Numbered from the stretch's first letter, positions 8,631 through 18,048 are shown. The stretch is DNA of 64,000 nt from Rhodanobacter sp. OK091 (GCF_900142825.1 NZ_FRCH01000002.1:620001-684000); one strand, 5' to 3'. The notes: a model not told the origin generated them from the sequence alone. Program-made: numbers and translations.

Positions 8631-9578
8631 TCAGATCTGTTTCAGCCGATGCTTGAGGTCGAGCGCGCGCGCCCGATAGATAACGGCTGGCTCGTAATTC
8701 GGGTTGATGGCCAGGATGCGGTTCCATAGCGTGATGGCCTGATCCAGCTGCTGGTCGCGGTACAACACGATCGCATGCTCGTGATAAGAGGCCAGCAGCT
8801 GTTCGCGCAGGGCAGCCGCTTGCGGCCCCACGGGTTTCAGTCTGGGCTCGATGGACAGAGCTTCGCCCAGGCGCGCGAGAGCCTGGTCACTCTGCCCCTG
8901 ATCGAGCAGCGACAAGCTCTCTCTTTGTAGCCGCTGCGCCTTTGCCGTCGGCGACTCCACGGCAGGGGCGCTGCTTTCCGATACAGCCAGCGTGTCGCTC
9001 CCGGACCCGGCCGGATCGGTGGTGCTGCTTCCGGATAATGCAGCGCCCGCTGCCGACGATGTGCCGGCGCGGGACAAGGGCAGATGCACCGTTTCGCCGA
9101 CACGCAACATGGATGGGTTGGTCGATCCGTTATAGCGCGCCAGGATCAGAAACGATCCGGCATCGCCCAGGTAGCGGGCAGCCAGGGTGCTGTAAGAATC
9201 GCCGGCTTGCACAGCGTAGGCGCGCGAACGGGAACCGAGCGCCTGTTTGGGATCGACCGTAAGCTGGCGCAGCATGGCTTGAGCCGAACGGTCGCCGGGG
9301 TGCAGCAGCAGATATTGCCGCAGGTCCTGCTCGCCCTCGCTGTAGTGGCCGAGCTGGAGCTCGTTGACGATCGCGGTGAACGATAACGTCGGGCGCGGGC
9401 TGGCCTCAGAGGGGGCCGGTGGCGCCGTAGTCGTCGTGGTCGAATTTCCATTGACCTTCGACTTGAGTGCATTGACCTGAGCGCAGCCCGCCAAACCCAG
9501 CATGGTCAATGGGATGGCCACGAGCATGGCCTGCTTGAGCCACCATCCGTCGCAACGAGTCTGTCTTGCCAAAGTCAT
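8631..9578 (-). CDS. LysM and TPR-like lipoprotein
   Basis: The 315-residue product has a lipoprotein signal with lipobox LAGC and acylated Cys32, a Ser/Thr/Pro-rich linker, a LysM peptidoglycan-binding domain (about 120-167, from YAVQAGDSYSTLAARYLGD to VGETVHLP), a second low-complexity linker, and TPR-like helices at the C-terminus (DQGQSDQALARLGEALSIEP, LDQAITLWNRILAINPNYEP). It is expected in the periplasm, tethered to membrane and cell wall. ATG 9578 is chosen because it places the signal peptide correctly and follows AGGGGG. It converges on the kinase gene, 60 bp away, so co-regulation is possible but not by one transcript. Confidence 0.82.
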   Translation of the reverse strand: MTLARQTRCDGWWLKQAMLVAIPLTMLGLAGCAQVNALKSKVNGNSTTTTTAPPAPSEASPRPTLSFTAIVNELQLGHYSEGEQDLRQYLLLHPGDRSAQAMLRQLTVDPKQALGSRSRAYAVQAGDSYSTLAARYLGDAGSFLILARYNGSTNPSMLRVGETVHLPLSRAGTSSAAGAALSGSSTTDPAGSGSDTLAVSESSAPAVESPTAKAQRLQRESLSLLDQGQSDQALARLGEALSIEPRLKPVGPQAAALREQLLASYHEHAIVLYRDQQLDQAITLWNRILAINPNYEPAVIYRARALDLKHRLKQI

Positions 9579-9711
9579 ACGCCCCCTGATGGCTATCCAT
9601 GGCCTGCTGTCAGACCGTCTCGCCATTGTAACGGCAGGTTTCGCCACCGACTGAAGTTCTCCTGGCTACCGCATCGAGCCTTCGCAAGTCATCCGGAATC
9701 AGCATCCGATG

Positions 9712-9742
9712 TTGACCACCCCATGCTGCGCCGCGCCATAAT
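9712..9742 (+). promoter_or_regulatory. Candidate promoter of serC
   Basis: TTGACC (9712-9717) and CATAAT (9737-9742) are separated by 19 bp, somewhat long, 20 bp before the chosen serC start. Hexamers are good but spacing makes this tentative. Confidence 0.35.
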
Positions 9743-9762
9743 GCATGGACCACTATGACGGG

Positions 9763-10860
9763 ATGCAACAGCACGTGAGCAGAGTCTGGAATTTCAGCGC
9801 CGGTCCGGCAGCATTGCCGCAGGCAGTACTTGAACGGGCCCAGCGCGAGATGCTGGACTGGAACGGCAGCGGCGCCTCGGTGATGGAGCAGTCCCATCGC
9901 GGCAAGCGCTTCATCGAGATGGCCGCACGGGCCGAAGCCGATCTGCGCTCGCTGCTGGCGATTTCCGCCGACTATGCCGTGCTGTTCCTGCAAGGCGGTG
10001 CCACCCAGCACTTCGCGCAGATCCCGATGAACCTGGCGGGCGCCGGCGACAGCGCCGACTACATCGTCAGCGGTCACTGGAGCGAAAAGGCGGTCAGCGA
10101 GGCGGCACCGTATCTGCGGGTGAACGTGGCTGCCAGCGGTGAGGCCGGCCATTACCTGACGCTGCCGTCACGCGAAAGCTGGCAGCTCGACCCGCAAGCC
10201 GCATATGTGCACTACACGCCGAACGAGACGATACACGGCGTGGAATTCCACGACATTCCCGATGTTGGCGCGGTGCCGCTGGTGGCGGACATGTCGTCGA
10301 ACATCTTGTCCGAACCGCTAGACGTCTCGCGCTTCGGGCTGATCTATGCCGGTGCGCAGAAAAACATCGGCCCATCCGGCCTGGTGGTGATGATCATCCG
10401 TCGCGATCTGCTGCAACGGGCCGGCCGGCCGATGGCACGGATCTTCCGCTATGCCGAGCATGCGGCACACGACTCGATGCTCAACACACCCAACACCTGG
10501 GGCTGGTATCTGGCCGGGCTGACTTTCCAGTGGCTGCAAGAGCAAGGTGGCGTCGCCGCCATCGGTGACCGCAATCGCGCCAAGGCCGAATTGCTGTATC
10601 AGTCCATTGACGGTTCGGGCGGTTACTACCGAAACCCGGTCGAGCCTTCCGCGCGCTCGCGCATGAACGTGCCTTTTACCTTGCACGACGCTGCACTGGA
10701 TGCGGTGTTTCTGAAGGAGTCCGAAGCTGCCGGCCTGCTCGCGCTGAAAGGGCACAAGGCGGTCGGCGGCATGCGCGCGTCGCTGTACAACGCGGTGTCG
10801 CTGGAGGCCGTGCAGGTGCTGACAACATTCATGCGGGACTTTGCCCAGCGGCACGGCTGA
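9763..10860 (+). CDS. serC: Phosphoserine aminotransferase
   Basis: SerC converts 3-phosphohydroxypyruvate and glutamate to phosphoserine in serine biosynthesis, and also acts in pyridoxal phosphate synthesis. The 365-residue product begins near [16 protein letters not shown], has the cofactor-contacting [16 protein letters not shown], and the PLP lysine K200 in [15 protein letters not shown] 9763 is chosen; an in-frame ATG 18 bp upstream is less likely. It leads serC-pheA-aroA, the order common in gammaproteobacteria. Confidence 0.96.
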   Translation: MQQHVSRVWNFSAGPAALPQAVLERAQREMLDWNGSGASVMEQSHRGKRFIEMAARAEADLRSLLAISADYAVLFLQGGATQHFAQIPMNLAGAGDSADYIVSGHWSEKAVSEAAPYLRVNVAASGEAGHYLTLPSRESWQLDPQAAYVHYTPNETIHGVEFHDIPDVGAVPLVADMSSNILSEPLDVSRFGLIYAGAQKNIGPSGLVVMIIRRDLLQRAGRPMARIFRYAEHAAHDSMLNTPNTWGWYLAGLTFQWLQEQGGVAAIGDRNRAKAELLYQSIDGSGGYYRNPVEPSARSRMNVPFTLHDAALDAVFLKESEAAGLLALKGHKAVGGMRASLYNAVSLEAVQVLTTFMRDFAQRHG

Positions 10861-10964
10861 TTGGCCCACGCTGATCGACCCATGGCTGATTAGGCATGGA
10901 GAGCGCATTTCGGGCATGATGTCGTTCCATCATTTGGACTTCTTTACTTCCAGGCGGCTAAAGC

Positions 10965-12053
10965 ATGACCGATCCAAAGACACCGCTGAGCGAGATGCGC
11001 GAGCGCATCGACAGCATCGATCGCCAGATCCAGCAGCTGATTTCCGAGCGCGCCAACCATGCGCAGACGGTGGCGAAGGTGAAAGGCTCCGGGCTTTCGG
11101 CGATCGATTATTACCGCCCGGAACGCGAAGCCCACGTGCTGCGCATGGTGGTGGATCGCAACAAGGGCCCGCTGTCCGATGCCGAGATGGTGCGCCTGTT
11201 CCGCGAGATCATGTCGTCGTGCCTGGCGCAGGAAGACCCGCTCAAGATCGGCTTCCTCGGCCCTGAAGGCACGTTCAGCGAGCAAGCTGTGCGCAAGCAT
11301 TTCGGCCACGCCGCCTACGGCCTGCCGCTGGGCAGCATCGAGGAGGTGTTCCAGGAGGTTGCCGCCGGCCACGCGGATTTCGGCGTGGTGCCGGTGGAGA
11401 ATTCCGGGCAGGGCATGATCCAGGTCACCTTGGACATGTTCCTCACCTCCGAAGCCACCATTTGCGGCGAAGTGGAATTGCGCGTGCATCAGTGCCTGCA
11501 TTCGCAGGCCGGCAGGCTGGAGGACGTCAAGCGCGTCTACGCGCATGCGCAGTCGCTGCAGCAGTGCAAGACATGGCTGCGCATCAACCTGCCGGGCGTC
11601 GAATGCATCGCGGTCGGCAGCAATGCCGAAGCTGCGCGCCTGGCCCGACATGCCGATGACGCCGCGGCGATCGCCGGCGAGACGGCGGGCAAGGTCTACG
11701 GTCTCAAGACCGTGGCGCAAGGCATCGAGGACCGTGCCGACAACACCACACGCTTCCTGGTCATCGGCCGTTCGCTGTTTCCGCCTTCCGGCAACGACCG
11801 TACGTCGCTGCTGATCACCGTCAACGACAAGCCCGGCGCGCTGTACGACGTGCTCAGCCCGTTCGCCAAGCACGGCATCAGCCTGAACCGGATCGAGTCG
11901 CGGCCGGCGCATACCGGCAAGTGGCAGTACGCCTTCTTCATCGACGTCTCCGGCCATATCGACGACGACGCGTTGCAAGCCGCCGTGCACGACATCGGCG
12001 AGTCGGCGGCGACGATACGCGTGCTGGGTTCCTACCCGGTCGCGTTGCCTTGA
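10965..12053 (+). CDS. pheA: Bifunctional chorismate mutase / prephenate dehydratase (P-protein)
   Basis: The 362-residue product has an AroQ chorismate mutase domain (about 1-90, LSEMRERIDSIDRQIQQLIS), a prephenate dehydratase domain (about 95-275, IGFLGPEGTFSEQA, with the NTTRFLVIG motif), and a C-terminal ACT domain (about 285-360, GALYDVLSPFAKHGISLNRIESRP) for phenylalanine feedback. The normally conserved ENSTEG loop reads ENSGQG, a small departure. It makes phenylpyruvate from chorismate. It follows serC after 104 bp and precedes aroA by 19 bp. No Phe-leader attenuator is seen upstream. Confidence 0.96.
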   Translation: MTDPKTPLSEMRERIDSIDRQIQQLISERANHAQTVAKVKGSGLSAIDYYRPEREAHVLRMVVDRNKGPLSDAEMVRLFREIMSSCLAQEDPLKIGFLGPEGTFSEQAVRKHFGHAAYGLPLGSIEEVFQEVAAGHADFGVVPVENSGQGMIQVTLDMFLTSEATICGEVELRVHQCLHSQAGRLEDVKRVYAHAQSLQQCKTWLRINLPGVECIAVGSNAEAARLARHADDAAAIAGETAGKVYGLKTVAQGIEDRADNTTRFLVIGRSLFPPSGNDRTSLLITVNDKPGALYDVLSPFAKHGISLNRIESRPAHTGKWQYAFFIDVSGHIDDDALQAAVHDIGESAATIRVLGSYPVALP

Positions 12054-12072
12054 GCCGCATGGAGATATCGGA

Positions 12073-13383
12073 GTGAATCGTCTCGACTGGAGCAGCAGCC
12101 GGCCAGGCCAGCCGCTGCACGGCAGCGTGCGCGTGCCCGGCGACAAGTCGGTTTCGCATCGCGCACTGATGCTGGCCGCGATCGCGGACGGCGAGTCGCG
12201 CATCAGCGGCTTTCTCGAAGGCGAGGACACCCGCGCCACCGCCGCCGTGCTGGCACAGCTCGGCGTACGCATCGAGACACCGTCGGCGGGCGAGCGCGTG
12301 GTGCATGGCGTCGGCCTGCATGGCCTGCGTGGCTCGTCGCAGTCGCTAGACTGCGGCAACGCCGGCACCGGCATGCGCTTGTTGACCGGCTTGCTGGCCG
12401 GGCAGGCGTTCGACAGCAATCTGATCGGCGACGCCTCGCTGTCGAAGCGGCCGATGCGGCGCGTCACCGATCCGCTGGCCTTGATGGGTGCGCGCATCGA
12501 CACGCGTGATGGCCTGCCGCCGCTGCGGGTGCATGGTGGACAGCCGCTGCACGGCATCCGCTACGAATTGCCGGTCGCCAGCGCGCAGGTGAAGTCCGCG
12601 CTCTTGCTGGCTGGCCTGTATGGTATCGGCGAAACCGAGATCATCGAACCGCATCCGACTCGCGACTACACCGAGCGCATGCTGGCCGCGTTCGGCTGGC
12701 CGATCGCGTTCGAGCCGGGCCGCGCAGAACTTGACGGCGGCCATGTGCTGCACGCCACCGATGTGAACGTGCCTGCCGATTTCTCCTCGGCCGCCTTCTT
12801 CCTGGTCGCCGCCAGCATCGTGCCGGGCTCCGCGCTGCATTTGCCGGCGGTCGGCTTGAATCCGCGCCGCACGGGACTGCTGCACGCGCTGCGGCTGATG
12901 GGGGCGGACATCACGATAGAGCACGAACGCGAAAGCGGCGGCGAGCCTGTCGGCGATCTGCTGGTACGCCATGCACCGCTGCACGGCGTCGAGCTGCCCG
13001 AGTCGCTGGTGCCGGACATGATCGACGAATTCCCCGCGCTGTTCATCGCTGCGTCCGTGGCCAGCGGCCGTACCGTCATCCGCGGCGCCGCCGAATTGCG
13101 CGTGAAGGAATCCGATCGCATCGCGACCATGGCCACCGGTTTGCGCACGCTCGGTGCAGCCATCGAAGAGACTCCCGATGGTGCGATCATCCAGGGCGGC
13201 CAGCTTGGCGCAGGCAGCGTGGAAAGCCACCTCGACCATCGCATCGCGATGAGCTTCGCGTTGGCCGGCCTGGTCGCGAGCGGCCCAGTGCGTATCAACG
13301 ACTGCAGCCACGTCGCCACCTCGTTCCCCGGTTTTCTCGAACTGGCCAACGGCTGTGGCTTCGCGCTGCAAAGCGTGAGCTGA
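12073..13383 (+). CDS. aroA: 3-phosphoshikimate 1-carboxyvinyltransferase (EPSP synthase)
   Basis: AroA joins shikimate-3-phosphate and phosphoenolpyruvate in the sixth step of the aromatic pathway. The 436-residue protein shows VPGDKSVSHRAL (22-32), DCGNAGTGMRLL (93-104), GDASLSKRPM, SAQVKSALLLAGL and LRVKESDRI. GDKS, GDASLSKRPM and SAQVK are the pattern of the class II enzymes rather than of E. coli AroA. Gly98 lies at the position matching E. coli Gly96. Translation starts at a GTG preceded by a GGAG sequence. It belongs to the serC-pheA-aroA operon. Confidence 0.96.
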   Translation: MNRLDWSSSRPGQPLHGSVRVPGDKSVSHRALMLAAIADGESRISGFLEGEDTRATAAVLAQLGVRIETPSAGERVVHGVGLHGLRGSSQSLDCGNAGTGMRLLTGLLAGQAFDSNLIGDASLSKRPMRRVTDPLALMGARIDTRDGLPPLRVHGGQPLHGIRYELPVASAQVKSALLLAGLYGIGETEIIEPHPTRDYTERMLAAFGWPIAFEPGRAELDGGHVLHATDVNVPADFSSAAFFLVAASIVPGSALHLPAVGLNPRRTGLLHALRLMGADITIEHERESGGEPVGDLLVRHAPLHGVELPESLVPDMIDEFPALFIAASVASGRTVIRGAAELRVKESDRIATMATGLRTLGAAIEETPDGAIIQGGQLGAGSVESHLDHRIAMSFALAGLVASGPVRINDCSHVATSFPGFLELANGCGFALQSVS

Positions 13384-13446
13384 CCTGCGCCGCACGGGTG
13401 CATGTATCGTTGTAGTCACGCTTGTCACCTGGTTGAAGGATTATCC

Positions 13447-14223
13447 ATGTCCAACGTTGTGCCCCCTTTCATCGTCGCCATTCCCGCGCGGTACGGTTCG
13501 ACTCGCCTGTCGGCAAAGCCGTTGCGCGAGATCGACGGTGTGCCGATGGTGGTGCGGGTGGCGCAGCGCGCGCTGCAGGCCGGCGCCCGTCAGGTGGTGG
13601 TGGCGGTGGACGACCAGCGCGTCGCCGATGCACTGGCCGGGCAAGGTGTGGATATCTGCATGACTCGCAGCGACCACGCTTCGGGCAGCGACCGCCTGGC
13701 CGAATGCGCGGCGCACTACGGCTGGAGCGACGACAGCATCGTGGTGAACCTGCAAGGCGACGAGCCGTTTGCGCCGGCAGCCGGCATCCGCGCCGTGGCG
13801 CAGGCGCTGGACGGCGACGACGCGCCGATGGCGACCCTGGCCACGCCGATCATCGATGCCGAGGAATTGTTCGATCCGAACGTGGTGAAACTGGTGCGTA
13901 CCGTCAATGGGCGGGCGCTGTATTTCAGCCGGGCGCCGCTGCCATGGGCGCGCGATGCGTTTGCCGTCGATCGGCAGGCGTTGCCGTCCGGTTCGCCGTT
14001 TTTGCGGCATATCGGCATTTACGCTTATCGGGCCGGATTTCTGGATCGCTACGCGCGGCTGCCGCGCACGCCGCTGGAGCAGACCGAATCGCTGGAGCAA
14101 CTGCGTGTGCTGGAACACGGCCACGCGATTGCGGTGCGCCTGACGCCTGAGCCGTTCCCGCCCGGCATCGACACACTGGCCGATCTCGAACGTGCTGAAC
14201 AGTGGTTGCGCACGCAGCATTGA
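13447..14223 (+). CDS. kdsB: CMP-KDO synthetase
   Basis: KdsB activates 3-deoxy-manno-octulosonate with CTP for lipopolysaccharide core synthesis. The 258-residue product has the nucleotide-binding [15 protein letters not shown] near the start, [11 protein letters not shown], and [15 protein letters not shown] 13447 follows GAAGGATTATCC, which contains a Shine-Dalgarno-like AAGGA. It lies 63 bp after aroA and 46 bp before uvrC on the same strand. Confidence 0.96.
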   Translation: MSNVVPPFIVAIPARYGSTRLSAKPLREIDGVPMVVRVAQRALQAGARQVVVAVDDQRVADALAGQGVDICMTRSDHASGSDRLAECAAHYGWSDDSIVVNLQGDEPFAPAAGIRAVAQALDGDDAPMATLATPIIDAEELFDPNVVKLVRTVNGRALYFSRAPLPWARDAFAVDRQALPSGSPFLRHIGIYAYRAGFLDRYARLPRTPLEQTESLEQLRVLEHGHAIAVRLTPEPFPPGIDTLADLERAEQWLRTQH

Positions 14224-14269
14224 GCCTCCACATCGGTCGGATTGCCATCCGCACCGCTAGAATCCCTCC

Positions 14270-16111
14270 ATGCAGCCCGCGCAATCACCACCCTTCGACG
14301 GCAAGGCCTTCGTCCGCACGCTCACGTCCTCGCCCGGGGTGTATCGCCATTTCGATGCGGCCGGCGAGCTGCTGTACGTAGGCAAGGCCGGCAACCTCAA
14401 AAAACGCGTCGGCAGTTATTTCCTGAAGCCGCGGATGGAGCCGCGCATCGCTGCGATGGTGGCGCAGATCGCCCGCGTCGAAATCACCGTGACGCGCACA
14501 GAGGGCGAGGCGCTGCTGCTGGAATCGCAGCTGATCAAGTCGCTGAAGCCGCGCTACAACATCTTGCTGCGCGACGACAAAAGCTACCCGTACATCTACC
14601 TGTCCGGTGGTGAGGACTATCCGCGGCTGGCCTTCCATCGCGGCGCGCGCAACCTGCCGGGACGCTACTTCGGACCGTATCCGAGCACCTACGCCGTGCG
14701 CGAAAGCCTCAGCCTGATGCAGAAGCTGTTCAAGGTGCGCCAGTGCGAGGACAGCTATTTCCGCAACCGCTCGCGGCCCTGCCTGCAGCATCAGATCGGC
14801 CGCTGCACCGCGCCGTGCGTGCAGTTGATCAATGTAGAGGACTACCGCAGCGACGTGCGCCATGCCGAGATGTTTCTCGAAGGGCGCAGCAACGCCGTAA
14901 TCGACGAACTGGCCGAGGCCATGGAGCAGGCCAGCAAGGCGCTGCAATTCGAACGCGCGGCCAAGCTGCGCGATCAGGTCGCTGCCTTGCGCCAGTTGCA
15001 GGCGCAGCATCACGTGCACGGCGCCAGCGCCGACATGGACGTGATTGCCTGCCGCATCGAGGCGGGCATGGCGTGCATCAGCGTATTGTTCTTCCGCAAC
15101 GGCATCAGCCTCGGTACCCGCGACTTCTTCCCGCGGCTGCCGCTGGATGCCGAGCCCGCCGACGTGCTGACCCAGTTCATCGCGCAGTACTACCTGGATC
15201 GGCCGGTGCCGCGCGAACTGATTCTCGGTGAAGCCCTGGCCGACCAGCAGATCCTGACCGAGTTGCTGACCGAGCACGCCGGTCGCGCGGTGGAACTGAA
15301 ATCCAGCGTGCGCGGCGATCGCGCTCAATTCCTGCAGATGGCCGAGCGCAATGCGCAGGCTTCGCTGACCGCCCGCCTGGCCAGTCGGCAGACGCTGGGC
15401 ACGCGCTTCGACGATCTGCAGAAAGTGCTGGGGCTGGCCACCGTGCCACGCCGCATCGAATGTTTCGACATCAGCCACACCATGGGCGAGCTGACGGTCG
15501 CCTCATGCGTAGTGTTCGGGCCGGAAGGGCCGGAGAAATCGCACTACCGGCGCTTCAACATCACGGGCATCACGCCCGGCGACGACTACGCCGCGATGCA
15601 TCAGGCGCTGACCCGGCGCTTCCGCAAGGTCGCCGAAGGCGAGGGTGCGCGCCCGGACATCCTGCTGATCGACGGCGGCAGCGGGCAGGTGGCGCAGGCG
15701 CTGGACGTGTTGAAGGAGCTCGGCGTCGATGGCATCGAGGTGGTCGGTGTGGCGAAGGGGCCGGGGCGGCGGGCGGGCGAGGAAACGCTGGTGCTCGCCC
15801 GGCTGGAATCAGGCAATCCCGGCCGCGAGCTGCATCCCGGCTCATCGTCGCCAGCCCTGCATCTGGTTGCCGCGGTGCGCGACGAAGCGCATCGCTTCGC
15901 GATCAGCGGCCATCGCAAACGGCGCGAGAAGGCACGCGAGCGCAGCGCGCTGGAAGATGTGGCCGGTATCGGTGCGCGCAGGCGTTCGGCCTTGCTCAAG
16001 GCATTTGGCGGCATGCAGGGCGTGGAGAGTGCCGGCATCGAGGAGCTGATGCAGGTCAAGGGCATCGATCGCGAACTGGCCGAACGCATCTACGCCAGTC
16101 TGCACGGCTGA
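14270..16111 (+). CDS. uvrC: Excinuclease ABC subunit C
   Basis: UvrC makes both incisions in nucleotide excision repair. The 613-residue protein has the GIY-YIG nuclease (GVY at 23-25, YVGKAGNLKKRVGSYF from 36), the UVR helical motif (VIDELAEAMEQASKALQFERAA), the RNase H-like C-terminal nuclease (IECFDISHTMGE, ILLIDGGSGQV) and tandem helix-hairpin-helix motifs at the end. Family length is normal. pgsA follows 74 bp downstream, as in E. coli uvrC-pgsA. Confidence 0.97.
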   Translation: MQPAQSPPFDGKAFVRTLTSSPGVYRHFDAAGELLYVGKAGNLKKRVGSYFLKPRMEPRIAAMVAQIARVEITVTRTEGEALLLESQLIKSLKPRYNILLRDDKSYPYIYLSGGEDYPRLAFHRGARNLPGRYFGPYPSTYAVRESLSLMQKLFKVRQCEDSYFRNRSRPCLQHQIGRCTAPCVQLINVEDYRSDVRHAEMFLEGRSNAVIDELAEAMEQASKALQFERAAKLRDQVAALRQLQAQHHVHGASADMDVIACRIEAGMACISVLFFRNGISLGTRDFFPRLPLDAEPADVLTQFIAQYYLDRPVPRELILGEALADQQILTELLTEHAGRAVELKSSVRGDRAQFLQMAERNAQASLTARLASRQTLGTRFDDLQKVLGLATVPRRIECFDISHTMGELTVASCVVFGPEGPEKSHYRRFNITGITPGDDYAAMHQALTRRFRKVAEGEGARPDILLIDGGSGQVAQALDVLKELGVDGIEVVGVAKGPGRRAGEETLVLARLESGNPGRELHPGSSSPALHLVAAVRDEAHRFAISGHRKRREKARERSALEDVAGIGARRRSALLKAFGGMQGVESAGIEELMQVKGIDRELAERIYASLHG

Positions 16112-16185
16112 ACATTTTTGCGAATGCCGTGACTCGGCAGTAACGCGATGACGTGCGAAACTGCGGCAAATCACTGGAACAAACC

Positions 16186-16800
16186 ATGCGCATCAACCTG
16201 CCGACCTGGCTGACCTTGTTTCGTGTCGCGCTGCTGCCGGTCATGGTGGCGGTGTTCTACCTGCCGTTTCCGGGCCACAACATCACCGCCGCGATCGTGT
16301 TCGTGCTGGCGGCGTTCACCGACTGGCTGGACGGTTATCTGGCGCGGCGGATGAATCTCACCTCGGCGTTCGGCGCGTTTCTCGATCCGGTCGCCGACAA
16401 GTTGATGGTGGCGGTGACGCTGTTCCTGCTGGTCGAGTCCCATCACAGCAACGGCTGGTCCGGTGTGGTGATGGCGGTGACCGCTGCGGTGATCGTGGGA
16501 CGCGAGATCAGCGTGTCGGCGTTGCGCGAATGGATGGCCGAAATCGGCATGCGCGCGGCGGTCAAGGTCGCCTTCATCGGCAAGCTCAAGACCGTGATGC
16601 AGATGGTCGCGCTGGTGGTGCTGATCGTGCAGCACGAGAAGGAGGCTACCGCGCTGCGGCTGTACCACATCGGCGAGGCCTTGCTGGTGATTGCCGGCGT
16701 GCTCACGATCTGGTCCGGCATGTATTACCTGCGTGCGGCATGGCCGATTCTGCGCGGCGATGCACCGGAACAACCATCGAGCGGAAAGGGCGATGCGTGA
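16186..16800 (+). CDS. pgsA: CDP-diacylglycerol-glycerol-3-phosphate 3-phosphatidyltransferase
   Basis: PgsA makes phosphatidylglycerol phosphate in the inner membrane. The CDP-alcohol phosphotransferase signature DG..AR........G...D...D is present in full (DGYLARRMNLTSAFGAFLDPVADK). Several hydrophobic helices and a length of 204 residues fit. ATG 16186 gives the family N-terminus MRINLPTWLTLFR. The gene is followed by tRNA-Gly and tRNA-Cys genes, as in E. coli. Confidence 0.96.
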   Translation: MRINLPTWLTLFRVALLPVMVAVFYLPFPGHNITAAIVFVLAAFTDWLDGYLARRMNLTSAFGAFLDPVADKLMVAVTLFLLVESHHSNGWSGVVMAVTAAVIVGREISVSALREWMAEIGMRAAVKVAFIGKLKTVMQMVALVVLIVQHEKEATALRLYHIGEALLVIAGVLTIWSGMYYLRAAWPILRGDAPEQPSSGKGDA

Positions 16801-16832
16801 TCGGCCATGATGTCCGTCTGATCGATACGGGC

Positions 16833-16860
16833 TTGACGATCCGCATTCACGTATTAGAAT
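16833..16860 (+). promoter_or_regulatory. Promoter of first tRNA-Gly
   Basis: TTGACG (16833-16838), a 16-bp spacer and TAGAAT (16855-16860) form a near-consensus sigma-70 promoter, 13 bp before the mature tRNA 5' end. Confidence 0.7.
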
Positions 16861-16873
16861 GCGCGGCTCCAAT

Positions 16874-16949
<76 letters not shown>

Positions 16950-16959
16950 GTTTTTCTGC

Positions 16960-16990
16960 AAAGCCCCGACTCGCGCGGGGCTTTGTCGTT
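16960..16990 (+). terminator. Terminator after tRNA-Gly copy 1
   Basis: A 9-bp stem, AAAGCCCCG paired with CGGGGCTTT around ACTCGCG, is followed by GTCGTTTT, 11 nt after the tRNA. Confidence 0.75.
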
Positions 16991-17046
16991 TTCAGGTCCG
17001 GCCGGTAGCTGGCAGAAAGTTCGATCGGATCGTGGCGTCACAGCTA

Positions 17047-17074
17047 TTCACAAGCGACTCCGTTCTGCTATGAT
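17047..17074 (+). promoter_or_regulatory. Promoter of second tRNA-Gly
   Basis: TTCACA (17047-17052), 16 bp, then TATGAT (17069-17074), 13 bp before the tRNA. The second copy therefore seems to have its own promoter rather than being co-transcribed. Confidence 0.55.
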
Positions 17075-17087
17075 TCGCGGCTCCGAT

Positions 17088-17163
<76 letters not shown>

Positions 17164-17172
17164 GTTATTCGC

Positions 17173-17204
17173 AAAGCCTCGGTACACCGGGGTTTTGTTT
17201 TTTT
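17173..17204 (+). terminator. Terminator after tRNA-Gly copy 2
   Basis: A 10-bp stem with two G-T pairs (AAAGCCTCGG with CCGGGGTTTT around TACA) leads into GTTTTTTT. Confidence 0.7.
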
Positions 17205-17245
17205 GAAGCAAGCTGCGATCTCACGGTCGCGATGCACCAAGCAAT

Positions 17246-17319
17246 GGCCAGGTGGCAGAGTGGTCATGCAGCGGCCTGCAAAGCCGCGTACGCCGGTTCG
17301 ATTCCGACCTTGGCCTCCA
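17246..17319 (+). tRNA. tRNA-Cys (anticodon GCA)
   Basis: The 74-nt gene has acceptor arm GGCCAGG paired with CTTGGCC (one G-T pair), U73, encoded CCA, anticodon GCA in CTGCAAA, and the GGTTCGATTCC T arm. Gly-Cys-Leu tRNA genes after pgsA match the E. coli glyW-cysT-leuZ arrangement. Confidence 0.97.
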
Positions 17320-17347
17320 TTGCGCAACAGGCTGCGACCCAGCCCTC

Positions 17348-17372
17348 AAAACCCGCCGCCGGCGGGTTTTTT
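17348..17372 (+). terminator. Terminator after tRNA-Cys
   Basis: A perfect 10-bp stem, AAAACCCGCC with GGCGGGTTTT around GCC, continues into TT. Confidence 0.88.
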
Positions 17373-17667
17373 GTTGCGTGTTACAGGGCCGGATACGGAC
17401 CTCACTTGCTTAGTTGGCACGAGCGTCGGCCTGCCACACGTGCGGTAGAAATCCGCTGGAACCGGCTGCAACGGCGCAACAAATATCCGTCGAAGCGGAG
17501 CCGTCGTTGCACCGCAGACAGCTTCGTTTGGTCCTGCGCGCCTGATTTGACGATCAGGAAGCACTTATTGCCGCTCAAAACCGTTGGCTACAGCGCGAAA
17601 TTCCCCTACATTCACCCTGCCGAGAGGCATTCCAAACATTCCATCATCATTGACGACGGGGAAATCC
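17373..17667. other. Intergenic stretch before the HU-like gene
   Basis: No convincing gene, RNA or mobile remnant is visible in these 295 bp. It presumably holds the promoter of the HU-like gene, but no clear hexamer pair stands out. Confidence 0.4.
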
Positions 17668-18048
17668 ATGGCAAAGACGCAGAATACAAAGAAGAAACCG
17701 GTAGCCAAGGCGAAAGCCGCACCTGCCGCTCCCAAGCCGATCAAGGAAGCCTTGAGCAAGTCCGGCCTGGTGGCGCATATCGTCGAAGCGAGTGGCGTGC
17801 TGGCTAAGGACGTGCGCGCCGTGCTCGCCGCGCTGGAAGGTGCCGTAGCCGGATCCGTGCACAAGAAGGGCGCCGGTTCCTTCATGCTGCCCGGACTGCT
17901 GAAGATTTCCGCAGTCAGCGTGCCGGCCAAGCCGAAGCGCAAGGGCATCAACCCGTTCACGAAGGAAGAGCAGTGGTTCGCTGCCAAGCCGGCGTCGGTC
18001 AAGGTCAAGATCCGTCCGCTGAAGAAGCTGAAGGACGCCGCGGCCTGA
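17668..18048 (+). CDS. HU-family DNA-binding protein with Lys/Ala-rich N-terminal tail
   Basis: The 126-residue basic protein has an N-terminal tail rich in Lys, Ala and Pro (about 1-28), then an HU/IHF-like core: helices with SGLVAHIVEASGVLAKDVRAV, and a beta region with GAGSFMLPGLLKIS and KGINPFTKEEQWFAAKPAS. The core motif GINPFTKE aligns with the DNA-binding arm of HU-like proteins. ATG 17668 follows GGGGAAATCC. A nucleoid or chromatin role is inferred; the tail resembles eukaryotic H1-type tails only in composition. A strong terminator follows. Confidence 0.85.
   Translation: MAKTQNTKKKPVAKAKAAPAAPKPIKEALSKSGLVAHIVEASGVLAKDVRAVLAALEGAVAGSVHKKGAGSFMLPGLLKISAVSVPAKPKRKGINPFTKEEQWFAAKPASVKVKIRPLKKLKDAAA

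Noticed and set aside
5469..9578. Kinase-FHA genes read as part of a type VI secretion cluster.
   Set aside because: No T6SS structural gene lies on either side; flanks are clpA/infA and serC/pheA.
10917..10985. Possible Phe leader peptide before pheA (frame with F-H-H and F-F near 10919-10960).
   Set aside because: Only three Phe codons, the frame runs into pheA without a stop, and no terminator or competing hairpin is present.
10944..12557. Long minus-strand frame spanning pheA and aroA.
   Set aside because: It overlaps two well-supported genes fully and shows no recognisable domain.
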